Below, piece by piece: positions 34,662-44,339 of a stretch of DNA of 64,000 nt (position 1 is the first letter of the stretch; every line of letters starts with the position of its first letter). A program made the translations under genes and the position numbers. Location: contig NZ_VMRJ01000003.1 of NCBI RefSeq assembly GCF_007713685.1, forward strand, positions 186,001 to 250,000. The letters run 5' to 3'. The stretch is from Hymenobacter setariae (GTDB lineage: Bacteria; Bacteroidota; Bacteroidia; Cytophagales; Hymenobacteraceae). A model generated the notes under the pieces. The model searched no databases. It was not told the origin of the DNA and saw only the letters and a program-made list of their open reading frames with translations.

Positions 34662-34759
34662 AAACGGCTGTCATGCTGAGTTTGCGAAGCATTTTCTCAC
34701 GTTGGGTTACTGCCCTTGACGTAAGAAGATGCTTCGCAAACTCAGCATGACAGCCGTTC
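34662..34759. repeat. Long palindromic repeat, copy 5
   Basis: The arms AACGGCTGTCATGCTGAGTT and AACTCAGCATGACAGCCGTT, continued by TGCGAAGCATTTTCTCACG and a matching inner arm. This copy is 16 kb away from copy 4, so the family is not limited to the sugar cluster. Confidence 0.88.
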
Positions 34760-34775
34760 TTAGAAAGCCATTAGT

Positions 34776-35771
34776 TTAGCCCGGCAACTGCAAGCTCGCC
34801 AGTTGCTTGTTGATAAAATCAACTTCCTCAAAGCTCAGCTGCACGTCCATCGCCTTGGCGTTTTGGGTGGCTTGCTCGGGGTTGCGGGCACCCACCAGCG
34901 CCACCGTGATACCGGGTTGCGCCAGTGTCCAGCGCAGCACGAGCTGCCCTAGGGTGGCGTTTTTGCTCTCGGCCATCGGGCGCAGCTTGTTCAGGAAGTC
35001 GTTTACGGCCGTTACGGCCTCGGGCTTGAACAAGCGGTTGGTGCTGCGCAGGTCGCTGGCGTCGAAGTGTTGGCCGGGCTTCATCTTGCCGGTGAGTAGG
35101 CCCAGTTGCAAGGGGCTGTACACCAAAATGCCTAGGTCGTGCTGCTGCGTGTAGGGCACCACGTCCTTTTCGATGTCGCGGCGCAACATGCTGTAGGGTA
35201 CTTGGTTGCTGGCCAGCTTAATAGTTTTCTCGGCTTCCTCCATTTGGGCCACCGAGTAGTTGCTGACGCCCGCGGCGCGCACCTTGCCCTGCTCGATGAG
35301 GCGCTGCACGGCTTCCATCGTTTCGGCGATGGGGGTGGTCACGTCGGGCCAGTGCTGCTGGTAGAGGTCAATGTAATCGGTACCTAGGCGCTTGAGGCTG
35401 TCCTCGCACTCCTTGATGATGCTGTCGCGGCTGGCATACTTGTACACGTCCACGTCCTGGCCATCGTTGTTCTTGGTCTTCATAGCAAAGTCACCTTTGC
35501 TATCGTCCCAGCGCATGCCAAACTTGGTGAGTACTTGTACCTTATCGCGAGGCAGGCTCTTGATAGCCTCGCCCACAATCTGCTCGCTCAAACCCATGCC
35601 GTAGATGGGGGCCGTGTCGATACTGGTCACGCCTAGGTCGTAGGCGGCGTGAATGGCGCCCACCGCGTCGTTTTGCTCGGTGCCGCCCCACATCCAGCCG
35701 CCAGCGGCCCAGCTACCAAAGGTGATGCGCGAAACGCTAACATCGGAGGAGCCTAATTTCTGATATTCCAT
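34776..35771 (-). CDS. Aldo/keto reductase
   Basis: A 331-residue NADPH-dependent TIM-barrel oxidoreductase. The start MEYQKLGSSDVSVSRITFGSW is typical. The catalytic residues are in DTAPIYGMG (Asp, Tyr), KFGMRWDD (Lys) and YQQHWPD (His). VALVGARNPEQ forms part of the NADP site. It reduces carbonyls of small molecules; the substrate is not predictable. It resembles the general-stress or YajO/IolS-like group. It is divergent from the DsbA-type gene. Confidence 0.92.
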   Translation of the reverse strand: MEYQKLGSSDVSVSRITFGSWAAGGWMWGGTEQNDAVGAIHAAYDLGVTSIDTAPIYGMGLSEQIVGEAIKSLPRDKVQVLTKFGMRWDDSKGDFAMKTKNNDGQDVDVYKYASRDSIIKECEDSLKRLGTDYIDLYQQHWPDVTTPIAETMEAVQRLIEQGKVRAAGVSNYSVAQMEEAEKTIKLASNQVPYSMLRRDIEKDVVPYTQQHDLGILVYSPLQLGLLTGKMKPGQHFDASDLRSTNRLFKPEAVTAVNDFLNKLRPMAESKNATLGQLVLRWTLAQPGITVALVGARNPEQATQNAKAMDVQLSFEEVDFINKQLASLQLPG

Positions 35772-35963
35772 GAGTTAAGTAAGTTCTTGAAAGAAAATTG
35801 CTACCTAGGCTTACCGGCTGGCTAGGTTGAAGGTTGCGCCCTGGTCAGTGGCCGCGGGCCCGAACGCTGAGCGGTAGCTGCGTGTTAAGGCAGGTGAAAA
35901 GCAAACATTTCGCCGCCCCCGCGGCTTCGTGTTTTTTCAGTTATTTCCCCAGCTCCTACCCTT

Positions 35964-36662
35964 ATGAAAGTTGAAATCTGGTCCGACGTGGTGTGCCCCT
36001 TCTGCTACGTGGGCAAGCGCAAGTTTGAGAATGCCCTAGGTCAGTTTGGCCACCAAGCCGATGTGCAGGTGGAGTGGAAGAGCTTCCAGCTCACGCCTGA
36101 CTTTGTGCCCGTGCCCGGTGAAAGTATCCACGCCTCGCTGGCTAAGAAGAAAGGTGTGTCGGAAGCCGAAGGCCGCCGTATGGGTGACCAAATGACGTTG
36201 ATTGCCAAAGAAGTAGGCCTGAATTACGACTTCGACAAGACCATTCCGGCCAATACCTTCCTGGCGCACCAGCTCATTCACTTTGCTGCCCACCAAGGCC
36301 AGCAAGGCGCCATGAAGGAGCGCCTCTTTGCAGCTTATTATCTCGAAGGCCAGGATATCAATACCATCGACAACTTGGTGAAGCTGGCCGCCGAAATCGG
36401 CCTCGATGCCGACGCCGCGCGCCAGGCCCTGGAGGCCGGTACCTACGCTAACGAGGTGCGCCGCGACGAGTACGAGGCCCAGCAAATAGGCGTGCGTGGC
36501 GTGCCGTTCTTCGTGTTTGATGACAAATACGCCGTGTCGGGCGCCCAGCCCAGCGAGGTATTTGCCGAAGTGCTGGCCAAGGTCTGGGACGAAGCCCACC
36601 CCAAAGCCCAACCCACCATGCTAGTCGATGGCCCCGCCTGCGGCCCCGACGGCTGCGACTAA
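35964..36662 (+). CDS. DsbA-family oxidoreductase (FrnE type)
   Basis: A 232-residue thioredoxin-fold protein with the active-site CPFC at residues 11-14 (VVCPFCYVGKRKFE) and a helical insert, as in FrnE. GVRGVPFFVFDDKYAVSGAQ contains the cis-proline loop. No signal peptide is seen, so it is probably cytoplasmic, unlike true DsbA. FrnE proteins isomerise disulfides or aid stress resistance. The C-terminal GPACGPDGCD adds a cysteine pair that may be redox active. Confidence 0.9.
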   Translation: MKVEIWSDVVCPFCYVGKRKFENALGQFGHQADVQVEWKSFQLTPDFVPVPGESIHASLAKKKGVSEAEGRRMGDQMTLIAKEVGLNYDFDKTIPANTFLAHQLIHFAAHQGQQGAMKERLFAAYYLEGQDINTIDNLVKLAAEIGLDADAARQALEAGTYANEVRRDEYEAQQIGVRGVPFFVFDDKYAVSGAQPSEVFAEVLAKVWDEAHPKAQPTMLVDGPACGPDGCD

Positions 36663-36871
36663 CGACCGCCCGCCGACCCGACTGGCTATAAAATTTGAGT
36701 TACGGCACCCTAGGTACCCTGTGTGGCTCGTTGCTATTCGCAGCGAGCCACTTTCAGTTAGGCCCGTGCCGGCAAGCGGGTTCTGCTTCATAGCTTCGCC
36801 ACGCGAGCGAGTGTATGCTTGCTTTGGGTGGCGGGGCGTTTTCTACGTGGCTTCGCTTTTGGCTTTTAGTT

Positions 36872-39427
36872 ATGATGAGGTTTTTCCCTACTATAAAAAA
36901 ACGAGGTGCAGCCCGGGCGGCGCGCTGGCTGGCGCCGCTGCTGGCCCTAGGTGGCCTGGCGGCCTTCCGCCTACCCCTCGACGATAACCCCGTGCGAGTG
37001 CTGGCCGAGCGCGTGGCCACGTTCTATGCCACCGTTAAGCCCGAGAAGGTGTACCTGCACCTCGACCGCCCAGTGTACGGCACTGGCGAAACCATCTGGT
37101 TTAATGCCTACCTAGTAGATGCCCTGCGCCATCGGCCCGACTCGCTGAGTAAGATTTTGTATGTAGAGCTACTCTCGCCGCAGCGCCAGTTGGTGGCCCG
37201 CCGCACGCTGCGCGTGGCACCCGGCGGCCTCACCAATGGCGACATTGAGCTCGATGATACGCTGCGGGCTGGCACCTACTTGCTGCGGGCCTACACCAAT
37301 TGGATGCGCAACCAGGGGCCGAATTTCTTTTATCAGCGCCAACTGCAAGTGTGGCCTGCCGCACCCAAAGACGTTGCCGGTGGGGGCGCAGCCCCGGCCG
37401 TTACTACCCGGCCCGCCGCTGCCCAAAAAACAGTAACTGGCAAGGTCGATGTGCAGTTCTTCCCCGAAGGTGGCAACCTAGTGGTGGGGCTGCCGGCGGT
37501 GGTGGGGTTTAAGGCGCAGGCGGCCACTGGGCGCGGCGCCACCATTAGTGGACAGCTGCTTGACACTCAAAATAAACCCGTGGGCGCGGCCTTCAAAAGC
37601 CAGCACCTAGGCATGGGCCGCTTCAGTTTTACACCCGCTGCCGGCCAGCGCTACCACGCCCGCGTGACCTTGGCCGATGGCACCACTGCCGACTACCCGT
37701 TGCCCGCCGTGCAGCCCAGCGGCTACTCTCTGCACGTGGTAGATAGCGGCGATGCCTTTGATGTAGAAGCGCGCTACCAGGGCACCACCCCGCCCGGCCC
37801 GGCGCTGCTGCTCACCGAGGTGCGCGGCTACATCATTGGGTTGGCCCCGCGCCCGCTTTCTTCCGACGGCAAGCCCGTGAGCTGGCACGTGCTGAAGTCG
37901 AAGTACCCGAGCGGTATTGCGCACTTCACCCTTTTCAATGCCCAAAGCCAGCCTCAGGCCGAGCGCCTGGCTTTTGTGCAGAATGGCCCGGCCGCGCTAC
38001 GCATCACCCTCACGGCCGACAAAGCTGCCTACGGTATTCACGAGCGCGTACTCATGAAAGCCCAGGTGACCGACGCCAGCGGCCAGCCCGTAACCACGCG
38101 CTTTTCGGTGGCTGTGGCCGAGCAGGGCGCTGCCACCCTCGACCCCACCGCCGACAACATTGCCTCCAACTTGCTGCTGACCTCCGACCTGGCTGGCTAC
38201 GTGGAGGCGCCTGGCTACTACTTCAATAACCCTACCTCCGAAACCGCCCGCGCCCTCGACGACCTGCTGCTTACCCAAGGCTGGCGCCGCTTTGTGTGGA
38301 AGGACCTGCTAGCTGGCCCTACGCCTGCGCCTCAGTATGAGAACGAGCAGGCGCTAGCTCTGCGCGGAGTGGTCACGGGCATGGGCCACAACCCCATTCC
38401 GAATAGCCAACTCACGTTTATTGAAAGCAAGCCAGTGCGGCAGGTCCTCACCGGCACCACCGATGCACAAGGCCGCTTTAGCTTCGTCGGCTTCGATGGC
38501 AAAGACACGGCCGTGGTGACACTGCAAGGGCGGCGCACTAGCGGCGGCACCAATGTTACCGTACGCCCCGACCTAGGGGCCCCCACCACGGGCATACCCC
38601 TGCCGGGCCTGCCCAATATTGCGACCCCCACGCCCGCCGTAGCCGACTACCTCAAGCGTAGCCGCCAGCAGCGCGTGACCGAGCTCCAAAACATGCCCGA
38701 CGATGGCCTGCGCAATGTGCGCCTGGCCGACGTAGCCGTGACTGGCCAGCGCGAGCGCAGTGTAATTCCGGCCAACGATACCCGCCGCCTGATTCCGGGT
38801 GTGGTCGCCAACACAGTCATCAACTTTGCCGATATGCCGGCCGCGCAGTCGGGTATTCCGATTTTCTCGCTCTTGCAAGGCCGGGTGGCGGGCCTCACCA
38901 TCAGTGGCAGCCCGCCCAACCAGAGCGTTCAGATTCGTAACTCGGGTACGCCCCTATTTATTCTGGATGGCCAGCGGGTAGAGGCTGATGTCATAAATAC
39001 GATTAACTCGACCGATGTAGAGGCTGTAGAAGTGTTCAAGGGCAACGAAGCTGCCATCTTTGGCGGCAGTGGTGGGGCTATTGCCATCTACACCAAGCGC
39101 GCCAACAAGAACTATAAAGCTCCCACTGGGCCAGGTACTAACACCAATTCTGGGCTATTAGTCGTGAAACTACCAGGGTACTATGATGCCCGCGAGTTTT
39201 ACCGCCCCCGCTACGGCGCGCCCGTGCTCAATGCCCCCGAGTCGGACCCCCGTCGCCTCACCATTTACTGGAACCCCAGCCTGCAAACGGATTCCAAAGG
39301 CGAGGCTGAATTTACCTTCTACACCGCCGATGGTAGCGGCAATTACCAAGCCACTGCCGAGGGGCTCACCCTCACCGGCGAGCCGGGTCGTGGCACCGGC
39401 ACCATCTACGTAGCTCCTAAGCGGTAG
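36872..39427 (+). CDS. MG2-domain surface protein with TonB plug-like domain
   Basis: An 851-residue protein from ATG 36872 (MMRFFPTIKKRGAAR, a basic stretch followed by a hydrophobic segment WLAPLLALGGLAAF as signal). It contains macroglobulin MG2 segments (EKVYLHLDRPVYGTGETIWF, AGTYLLRAYTNWM). A carboxypeptidase-regulatory-like fold lies near 490-560. A TonB-plug-like module follows (FSLLQGRVAGLTISGSP, PLFILDGQRVEAD, AAIFGGSGGAIAIYTKR). It then ends in a short beta domain without a barrel. This layout recurs in Bacteroidota. It probably binds a protein or peptide at the cell surface or periplasm, possibly docking to TonB or other plugs. The function is not established. Confidence 0.83.
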   Translation: MMRFFPTIKKRGAARAARWLAPLLALGGLAAFRLPLDDNPVRVLAERVATFYATVKPEKVYLHLDRPVYGTGETIWFNAYLVDALRHRPDSLSKILYVELLSPQRQLVARRTLRVAPGGLTNGDIELDDTLRAGTYLLRAYTNWMRNQGPNFFYQRQLQVWPAAPKDVAGGGAAPAVTTRPAAAQKTVTGKVDVQFFPEGGNLVVGLPAVVGFKAQAATGRGATISGQLLDTQNKPVGAAFKSQHLGMGRFSFTPAAGQRYHARVTLADGTTADYPLPAVQPSGYSLHVVDSGDAFDVEARYQGTTPPGPALLLTEVRGYIIGLAPRPLSSDGKPVSWHVLKSKYPSGIAHFTLFNAQSQPQAERLAFVQNGPAALRITLTADKAAYGIHERVLMKAQVTDASGQPVTTRFSVAVAEQGAATLDPTADNIASNLLLTSDLAGYVEAPGYYFNNPTSETARALDDLLLTQGWRRFVWKDLLAGPTPAPQYENEQALALRGVVTGMGHNPIPNSQLTFIESKPVRQVLTGTTDAQGRFSFVGFDGKDTAVVTLQGRRTSGGTNVTVRPDLGAPTTGIPLPGLPNIATPTPAVADYLKRSRQQRVTELQNMPDDGLRNVRLADVAVTGQRERSVIPANDTRRLIPGVVANTVINFADMPAAQSGIPIFSLLQGRVAGLTISGSPPNQSVQIRNSGTPLFILDGQRVEADVINTINSTDVEAVEVFKGNEAAIFGGSGGAIAIYTKRANKNYKAPTGPGTNTNSGLLVVKLPGYYDAREFYRPRYGAPVLNAPESDPRRLTIYWNPSLQTDSKGEAEFTFYTADGSGNYQATAEGLTLTGEPGRGTGTIYVAPKR

Positions 39428-39445
39428 GCTTACGGTTTTAAATAA

Positions 39446-39483
39446 CAAAAGCCCTCCTCCGCACTGCGGAGGAGGGCTTTTGC
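39446..39483. terminator. Bidirectional terminator between convergent genes
   Basis: The arms CAAAAGCCCTCCTCCGCA and TGCGGAGGAGGGCTTTTG form a perfect stem. It ends both the MG2 gene and the mfd gene. Confidence 0.92.
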
Positions 39484-39506
39484 TTGTAGGCAGTAGTGGG
39501 GGCAAC

Positions 39507-42500
39507 CTAGGCGGCCACAGCCTCTTCGGCGCCCAGCTCTACTAACAGCTGCTGAGCCATTTGCACGCTCCGGATGCCGTCGATGCTCACCTGCAGCTTG
39601 TCTTTTTGCTCCTTCATGCGGGCCGTGCGCGGGTGGGTCTGCACGAAGTTGAGAATGCGCCCAAACTTCTCGCCCTGGAAGTAGGCCTCGGTGCCCGGGC
39701 CGGCTGGCAGGTAGGCGCGCAACGTATCGCGCTTCAGAGTCACTTTCTCCATGCCCAGCTTGCTGGCGAGCCAGCGCAGCTTTACCACATCTACCAGCAC
39801 CTGCACCTGCTCGGGCAGCGGGCCAAAACGGTCGGTCATGCTGGCCACCAGCTTGGCCAACTCCTCAGGCTTCTGGGCGCGGTCGAGCTTGGCGTACAGC
39901 TGCAAGCGCTCCGACACGTTGTTCACGTACGTGTCCGGAATGAGCACCGGCAGGTCCGTCTCAATTTGCGTTTCCTTAGGCCCGCTATTGAGGGCGCCAG
40001 CGGCCACCTGAAGGCGCTGCTGGCTGGTGCCACCCATGCCCTCGCCCAAAAACAAGTCGCGGAACTCAGTTTCCTTCAATTCTTGCACGGCCTCGTCAAG
40101 CACTTGGTGATACGCCTCGTACCCTAGGTCGTTGATAAAGCCCGACTGCTCGCCGCCTAATAGGTTGCCCGCACCCCGGATGTCGAGGTCGCGCATGGCC
40201 ACGTTGAAGCCGGCTCCTAGGTCCGAAAACTCCTCCAAGGTGTTGAGGCGCTTGCGAGCGTCGGCGGGCAGGTTGGCTACGGGCGGCGTTAGTAGGTAGC
40301 AATAGGCCTTGCGGTTCGAGCGGCCCACGCGGCCGCGCATTTGGTGCAAGTCGCTGAGGCCAGTAAGGTGCGCCCGGTTGATAATGATGGTGTTAGCATT
40401 CGGGATATCCAGCCCGCTTTCGATGATGTTCGTCGAAACCAGCACGTCATACTCGCCTTCCACAAACTTCATCATGCGTTTTTCCAGCTCTTCGCCTTCC
40501 ATTTGGCCGTGGGCCACGGTTACGCGGGCATTGGGCACCAGCCGCACAATGGTGGCAGCCATCTCTACGATGTCGGAGATGCGATTATGCACGAAAAAGG
40601 CCTGCCCGCCGCGCTTCAGCTCCCGCGCAATGGCATCGCGCACAATGATTTCGTCAAACACGTGCAGCTCGGTCTGCACCGGCTGGCGGTTGGGCGGCGG
40701 TGTGGCAATCACGCTCAGGTCGCGGGCGCCCATCAGGGAGAAGTGCAGCGTGCGCGGTATCGGAGTAGCCGACAGCGTAAGCGTATCTACGTTCACCTTG
40801 ATTTCTTTGAGCTTGTCCTTGGTTTTCACACCGAACTTCTGCTCTTCGTCAATAATCAAGAGCCCTAGGTCCTTGAATTGCAACTTCTTGTTGGTAAGCG
40901 CGTGCGTGCCGATGAGAATATCAGTTTTGCCCGCCGACACGCGTTCCATCGTCTCCTTTACCTGCTTGGCCGTTTTGAAGCGGTTGATGTACTCCACCGT
41001 CACCGGCAAGTTGGCCAGGCGGTCGCGGAAGGTTTTGTAGTGCTGCATCGCCAGAATGGTTGTGGGCACTAGCACTGCCACCTGCTTGCCGCCCGCCGCC
41101 GCCTTAAACGCCGCCCGAATAGCTACTTCCGTCTTGCCAAAGCCCACGTCGCCGCACACCAGCCGGTCCATGGGGTGGGGCTGCTGCATGTCCTGCTTCA
41201 CGTCTTCGGTAGCTTTGGCTTGGTCGGGTGTGTCTTCGTAAATGAAGCTCGACTCCAACTCGGCCTGCAAGAAATCGTCTTTCGGAAATGCGAAGCCCGG
41301 CGCACTCTTGCGCTTGGCATACAGCCGGATAAGGTCGGCCGCAATGTCCTTGACCTTCTTCTTAACCGACTTTTTCTTGTTTTCCCACTCCGGCGAGCCC
41401 AGCTTGCTCATGGTAGGTGGAGAGCCTTCCGCGCCGCTGTACTTCGCAATCTTATGCAGCGCGTGAATGCTCACCGTCAGCACGTCGTCGTCGCGGTACA
41501 CCAGCCGGATGGCCTCTTGCACATGACCGCCAATCTCAATCTGCGTCAGCCCCGCAAAGCGCGCAATGCCGTAGTCCTGGTGCGTCACGTAGTCGCCGGG
41601 CTGCAAGGTCTTAAGCTCGCGCAAGGTCAGCGCCTTCTTCTTCGAGAATTTACGCGTTTCCTGTGCCCGGTAGTAGCGTTCAAACAGCTGGTGGTCAGTG
41701 TACACGGCCAGACCCAGCTGCTCATCCACGTAGCCTTCGCGCAAGGCAATCAGCAAGTGCTGAAACTGCACGTTGGGGTCTAGCTCGTCAAAAATGGTGC
41801 GCAGCCGGTCGGCCTGCCGCACTGAATCAGCCGCGATAACGGTAGTGTAATCGCGGACTTTATTTTCCCGAATATTCTTCAGCAGCCGCTCAAAATCCTT
41901 GTTGAAGCTCGGCTGCGGCTTAGCTGTAAACTGGAATTCCTGAGCGTTTTTGAAGTAAAACCGCTTGCCAAATTCCACAATAGCATACTCGTCAAGGCAC
42001 TTCTTCAGGCTTTTGCCCGCCTCAAATAAGTCGCTGGGCTTCGAGACAATCTGCATGCCGCCTGCCTCTTCCAGCAAGCGCTTGAAGTTGCTCTCGGCTT
42101 TGTCGAAAAGCTCAGTCACAATGTCCAACGTCTGACGCATGTCCTTCACCCACAAGCAGCTCGTGCGAGGCAAAAACTCCAAAAATGACTCGCGCCGTTC
42201 TTGCAAGAGCTTCGTCTGCACGTTCGGAATAATGCTCACGCTCGTGCGCGGCTCCACCGATAGCTGCGTCTCAGGGTTAAATGTGCGGATGCTCTCAATC
42301 TCGTCGCCAAACAGTTCTAGGCGATAAGGCAAATCATTGGCATAGCTAAACACATCCACAATGCCCCCGCGCACTGCGTACTGCCCCGCCTCATACACAA
42401 AATCCGACTTCTCGAAGTCGTACTGCCCCAGTAGCTCACCTAAGAAATTCACGTCCAGCTTGTCGCCCACCTTAGCCGTGAACGTATTCTGCACCAAGCT

Positions 42501-42983
42501 TTGGCGATTAATTACTTTCTCGCTCAGCGCCTCGGGATAGGTCACGATGAGCGGTGCGGTACCTAGGGCCGCCACACTGGCCTGCCGGCTGGCATTGAGC
42601 TGGTTGAGCACTTCAGCCCGCATCAGCACGTTGGCATTTTCCGTCTCATCAAACTCATACGGACGCTTGTACGAGCTCGGGAACAGCAACGCCTCGGGCC
42701 CATCGGGCAGCAAGTGGCGCAGGTCGGCCATAAAGAGCGCCGCCTCGTCCTTGTCGTGCAAGATGAACACGTTGGGGTGGGCGTGGTGGGCCGCAGCGGC
42801 TACCACTACCGCGTCTTGCGAACCGACCAAGCCGCGCAAGTGCAGGCGTAGCTCGCTGCCCCGGGCCGCGTCGTCGGCCGGGCGGGTGGCATCGGCGGGC
42901 TTGTAGGCGGCCAGCAAGCGAGCGCTGAGGGTTTGTAATTCAGCGTCGAGGCGATATAAGCGAAGAAAATCAGCTACTTGCAC
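39507..42983 (-). CDS. mfd: Transcription-repair coupling factor
   Basis: A 1158-residue ATPase that pushes stalled RNA polymerase off DNA lesions and recruits UvrA. The UvrB-homology region is at the N-terminus (~1-350). The CarD-like RNA-polymerase-interaction domain is near 475-545 (LQPGDYVTHQDYGIARFAGL). The helicase domains show Walker A GDVGFGKTEVA, the DEEQ box IIDEEQKFG and SATPIPRTL, then HNRISDI, GRVGRS and the C-terminal TRCF domain. Full length. It is a single gene with no operon partners. Confidence 0.97.
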   Translation of the reverse strand: MQVADFLRLYRLDAELQTLSARLLAAYKPADATRPADDAARGSELRLHLRGLVGSQDAVVVAAAAHHAHPNVFILHDKDEAALFMADLRHLLPDGPEALLFPSSYKRPYEFDETENANVLMRAEVLNQLNASRQASVAALGTAPLIVTYPEALSEKVINRQSLVQNTFTAKVGDKLDVNFLGELLGQYDFEKSDFVYEAGQYAVRGGIVDVFSYANDLPYRLELFGDEIESIRTFNPETQLSVEPRTSVSIIPNVQTKLLQERRESFLEFLPRTSCLWVKDMRQTLDIVTELFDKAESNFKRLLEEAGGMQIVSKPSDLFEAGKSLKKCLDEYAIVEFGKRFYFKNAQEFQFTAKPQPSFNKDFERLLKNIRENKVRDYTTVIAADSVRQADRLRTIFDELDPNVQFQHLLIALREGYVDEQLGLAVYTDHQLFERYYRAQETRKFSKKKALTLRELKTLQPGDYVTHQDYGIARFAGLTQIEIGGHVQEAIRLVYRDDDVLTVSIHALHKIAKYSGAEGSPPTMSKLGSPEWENKKKSVKKKVKDIAADLIRLYAKRKSAPGFAFPKDDFLQAELESSFIYEDTPDQAKATEDVKQDMQQPHPMDRLVCGDVGFGKTEVAIRAAFKAAAGGKQVAVLVPTTILAMQHYKTFRDRLANLPVTVEYINRFKTAKQVKETMERVSAGKTDILIGTHALTNKKLQFKDLGLLIIDEEQKFGVKTKDKLKEIKVNVDTLTLSATPIPRTLHFSLMGARDLSVIATPPPNRQPVQTELHVFDEIIVRDAIARELKRGGQAFFVHNRISDIVEMAATIVRLVPNARVTVAHGQMEGEELEKRMMKFVEGEYDVLVSTNIIESGLDIPNANTIIINRAHLTGLSDLHQMRGRVGRSNRKAYCYLLTPPVANLPADARKRLNTLEEFSDLGAGFNVAMRDLDIRGAGNLLGGEQSGFINDLGYEAYHQVLDEAVQELKETEFRDLFLGEGMGGTSQQRLQVAAGALNSGPKETQIETDLPVLIPDTYVNNVSERLQLYAKLDRAQKPEELAKLVASMTDRFGPLPEQVQVLVDVVKLRWLASKLGMEKVTLKRDTLRAYLPAGPGTEAYFQGEKFGRILNFVQTHPRTARMKEQKDKLQVSIDGIRSVQMAQQLLVELGAEEAVAA

Positions 42984-43367
42984 AGGATAGGGCTATCAAA
43001 CAACTAAAAACGGCTAGCCCGGCTGGGGGCTATTCCGGCCGGGCAACTGCGAGAATACTGCTACGGCAGCCCGAAGGTTTCTGCCGTACCTTAGACCAAA
43101 ATTATTAGTAATGGCTACCTTTTCTAACCGCAATTCGCCCAAAGTAGTGTCCTAATCTTTCGGTGAAATGCCCAAAATGCGCTTAAAATCACAATCTCTT
43201 AGCAAACGAGTAGGCTAACTAAGCTGCCGCAGTAAGGACGTAGAAAGCAGAAGTTAAACTATCGCTACGAGTAGCAAACGCTAAGCGGGTTAACCGCCTC
43301 ATAAGCTAGGCATCTCGGCTCATAAAGAGTCTCTTATATAAATTATAAATCGTATAAAATTAATTAG
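42984..43367. other. 384-bp spacer with an interrupted short frame
   Basis: No full gene is seen. From ATG 43111 a frame encodes MATFSNRNSPKVVS, stops at TAA, then stays open for another ~20 codons before a second stop. It may be a decayed short gene. The last 60 bp are very AT-rich and may hold the promoter of the next gene. Confidence 0.4.
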
Positions 43368-44108
43368 TTGCGCGGTTCTGCTCACTTGGCCATTGGCCTT
43401 ATTACGGGCGTGGCCATTGCGGGCCTCGTGCCCGGCATTCCCTTCTCGCTGCCCGGTATCGCCCTAGCAGGCTTCTCGGCTCTCGCCCCCGACCTCGACC
43501 ATCCTGAAAGCCGCCTGAGCAAGCGCCTAGGCTTCACGCAGGGCTACGTACGCTGGGCTTTTGGTGGTGTAGCGCTGGCCCTGGCCGCCTACGCCTACTT
43601 CCAACTGCGGCCTGGCCCCGACCAGCGCCTGAGCTACACCGCCGCGCTGGCCTTTGGGCTGATAGGCGTGGCTTTGCAAGGCGGCTCAGCCCGGCGCCTA
43701 GCCTTGCTATTCACAGGACTGGGCACCGTCTTGATAGGACTATATACACAATTTTTATGGCTAAGCCTGCTCGGTACTTTTATCGCGCTGGCGCCATTCA
43801 CTTCCCACCGTTCTTGGACACATACAATTTGGGCCGCCGCCCTTTGGACCTATATCGGTGACTTAGCCAACCGTAGCCTAGGGTGGCATGGGATAGCTTA
43901 TTTTGCGGGTGGTGGATATGTGTCTCATTTATTGGCTGATACGCTCACAAAATCTGGCGTGCGCTGGCTGCTGCCGCTTACCGACTTCAGTTTTAAAATT
44001 CCGCTGCTGAGCACCGGGTCCAAATCTGGCAATGTTATGGAAGCCGCTATTTGCCTAGGGTATGGGCTGTTGGTACTGGGCTTAGTAGTCGGTCACCTAG
44101 GGTTTTAA
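43368..44108 (+). CDS. YdjM-like membrane-bound metal-dependent hydrolase
   Basis: A 246-residue membrane protein with about five to six hydrophobic segments. It starts at TTG 43368 (RGSAHLAIGLITGVAIAG), as no ATG precedes the conserved N-terminal histidine. The conserved residues are the first HLAIG, the DLDHPES segment with FSALAPDLDH, HRSWTHTIW and SHLLADTLTKSGVRWLLPL. These give the His/Asp metal site of the YdjM (DUF457) family. E. coli YdjM is SOS-regulated. I see no LexA-type operator here. The enzymatic substrate is unknown. Confidence 0.87.
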   Translation: MRGSAHLAIGLITGVAIAGLVPGIPFSLPGIALAGFSALAPDLDHPESRLSKRLGFTQGYVRWAFGGVALALAAYAYFQLRPGPDQRLSYTAALAFGLIGVALQGGSARRLALLFTGLGTVLIGLYTQFLWLSLLGTFIALAPFTSHRSWTHTIWAAALWTYIGDLANRSLGWHGIAYFAGGGYVSHLLADTLTKSGVRWLLPLTDFSFKIPLLSTGSKSGNVMEAAICLGYGLLVLGLVVGHLGF

Positions 44109-44339
44109 GCCCGAAGAGTTGCGGTTATCGGGGCAAACTATTAGTTTCGCGTTGGAACGAGTGGCCGGCTGGAGCGAAAGTAATCTAACGTGAACTATAC
44201 AGTGCGGTCTTTTTTTGACTGTAGGCTAGTCCTTATTATCTGATTTATAGTTAGTTGCTTGCGCTGTTTCGAAGCTGTCAACCAATCTATCCGCTCTACA
44301 TAAATAACTCTCTACCCCCCACTTAATACCCCAATTTTT

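Noticed and set aside
39561..41783. Several long plus-strand ORFs opposite mfd (up to 243 codons)
   Set aside because: They are antisense frames that stay open because of high GC. They have no signal, motif or spacing of real genes.
43109..43180. An insertion-sequence end in the mfd-ydjM spacer
   Set aside because: A GTGTCCTAATC-like stretch looked IS-like, but there is no matching inverted end, target duplication or transposase.
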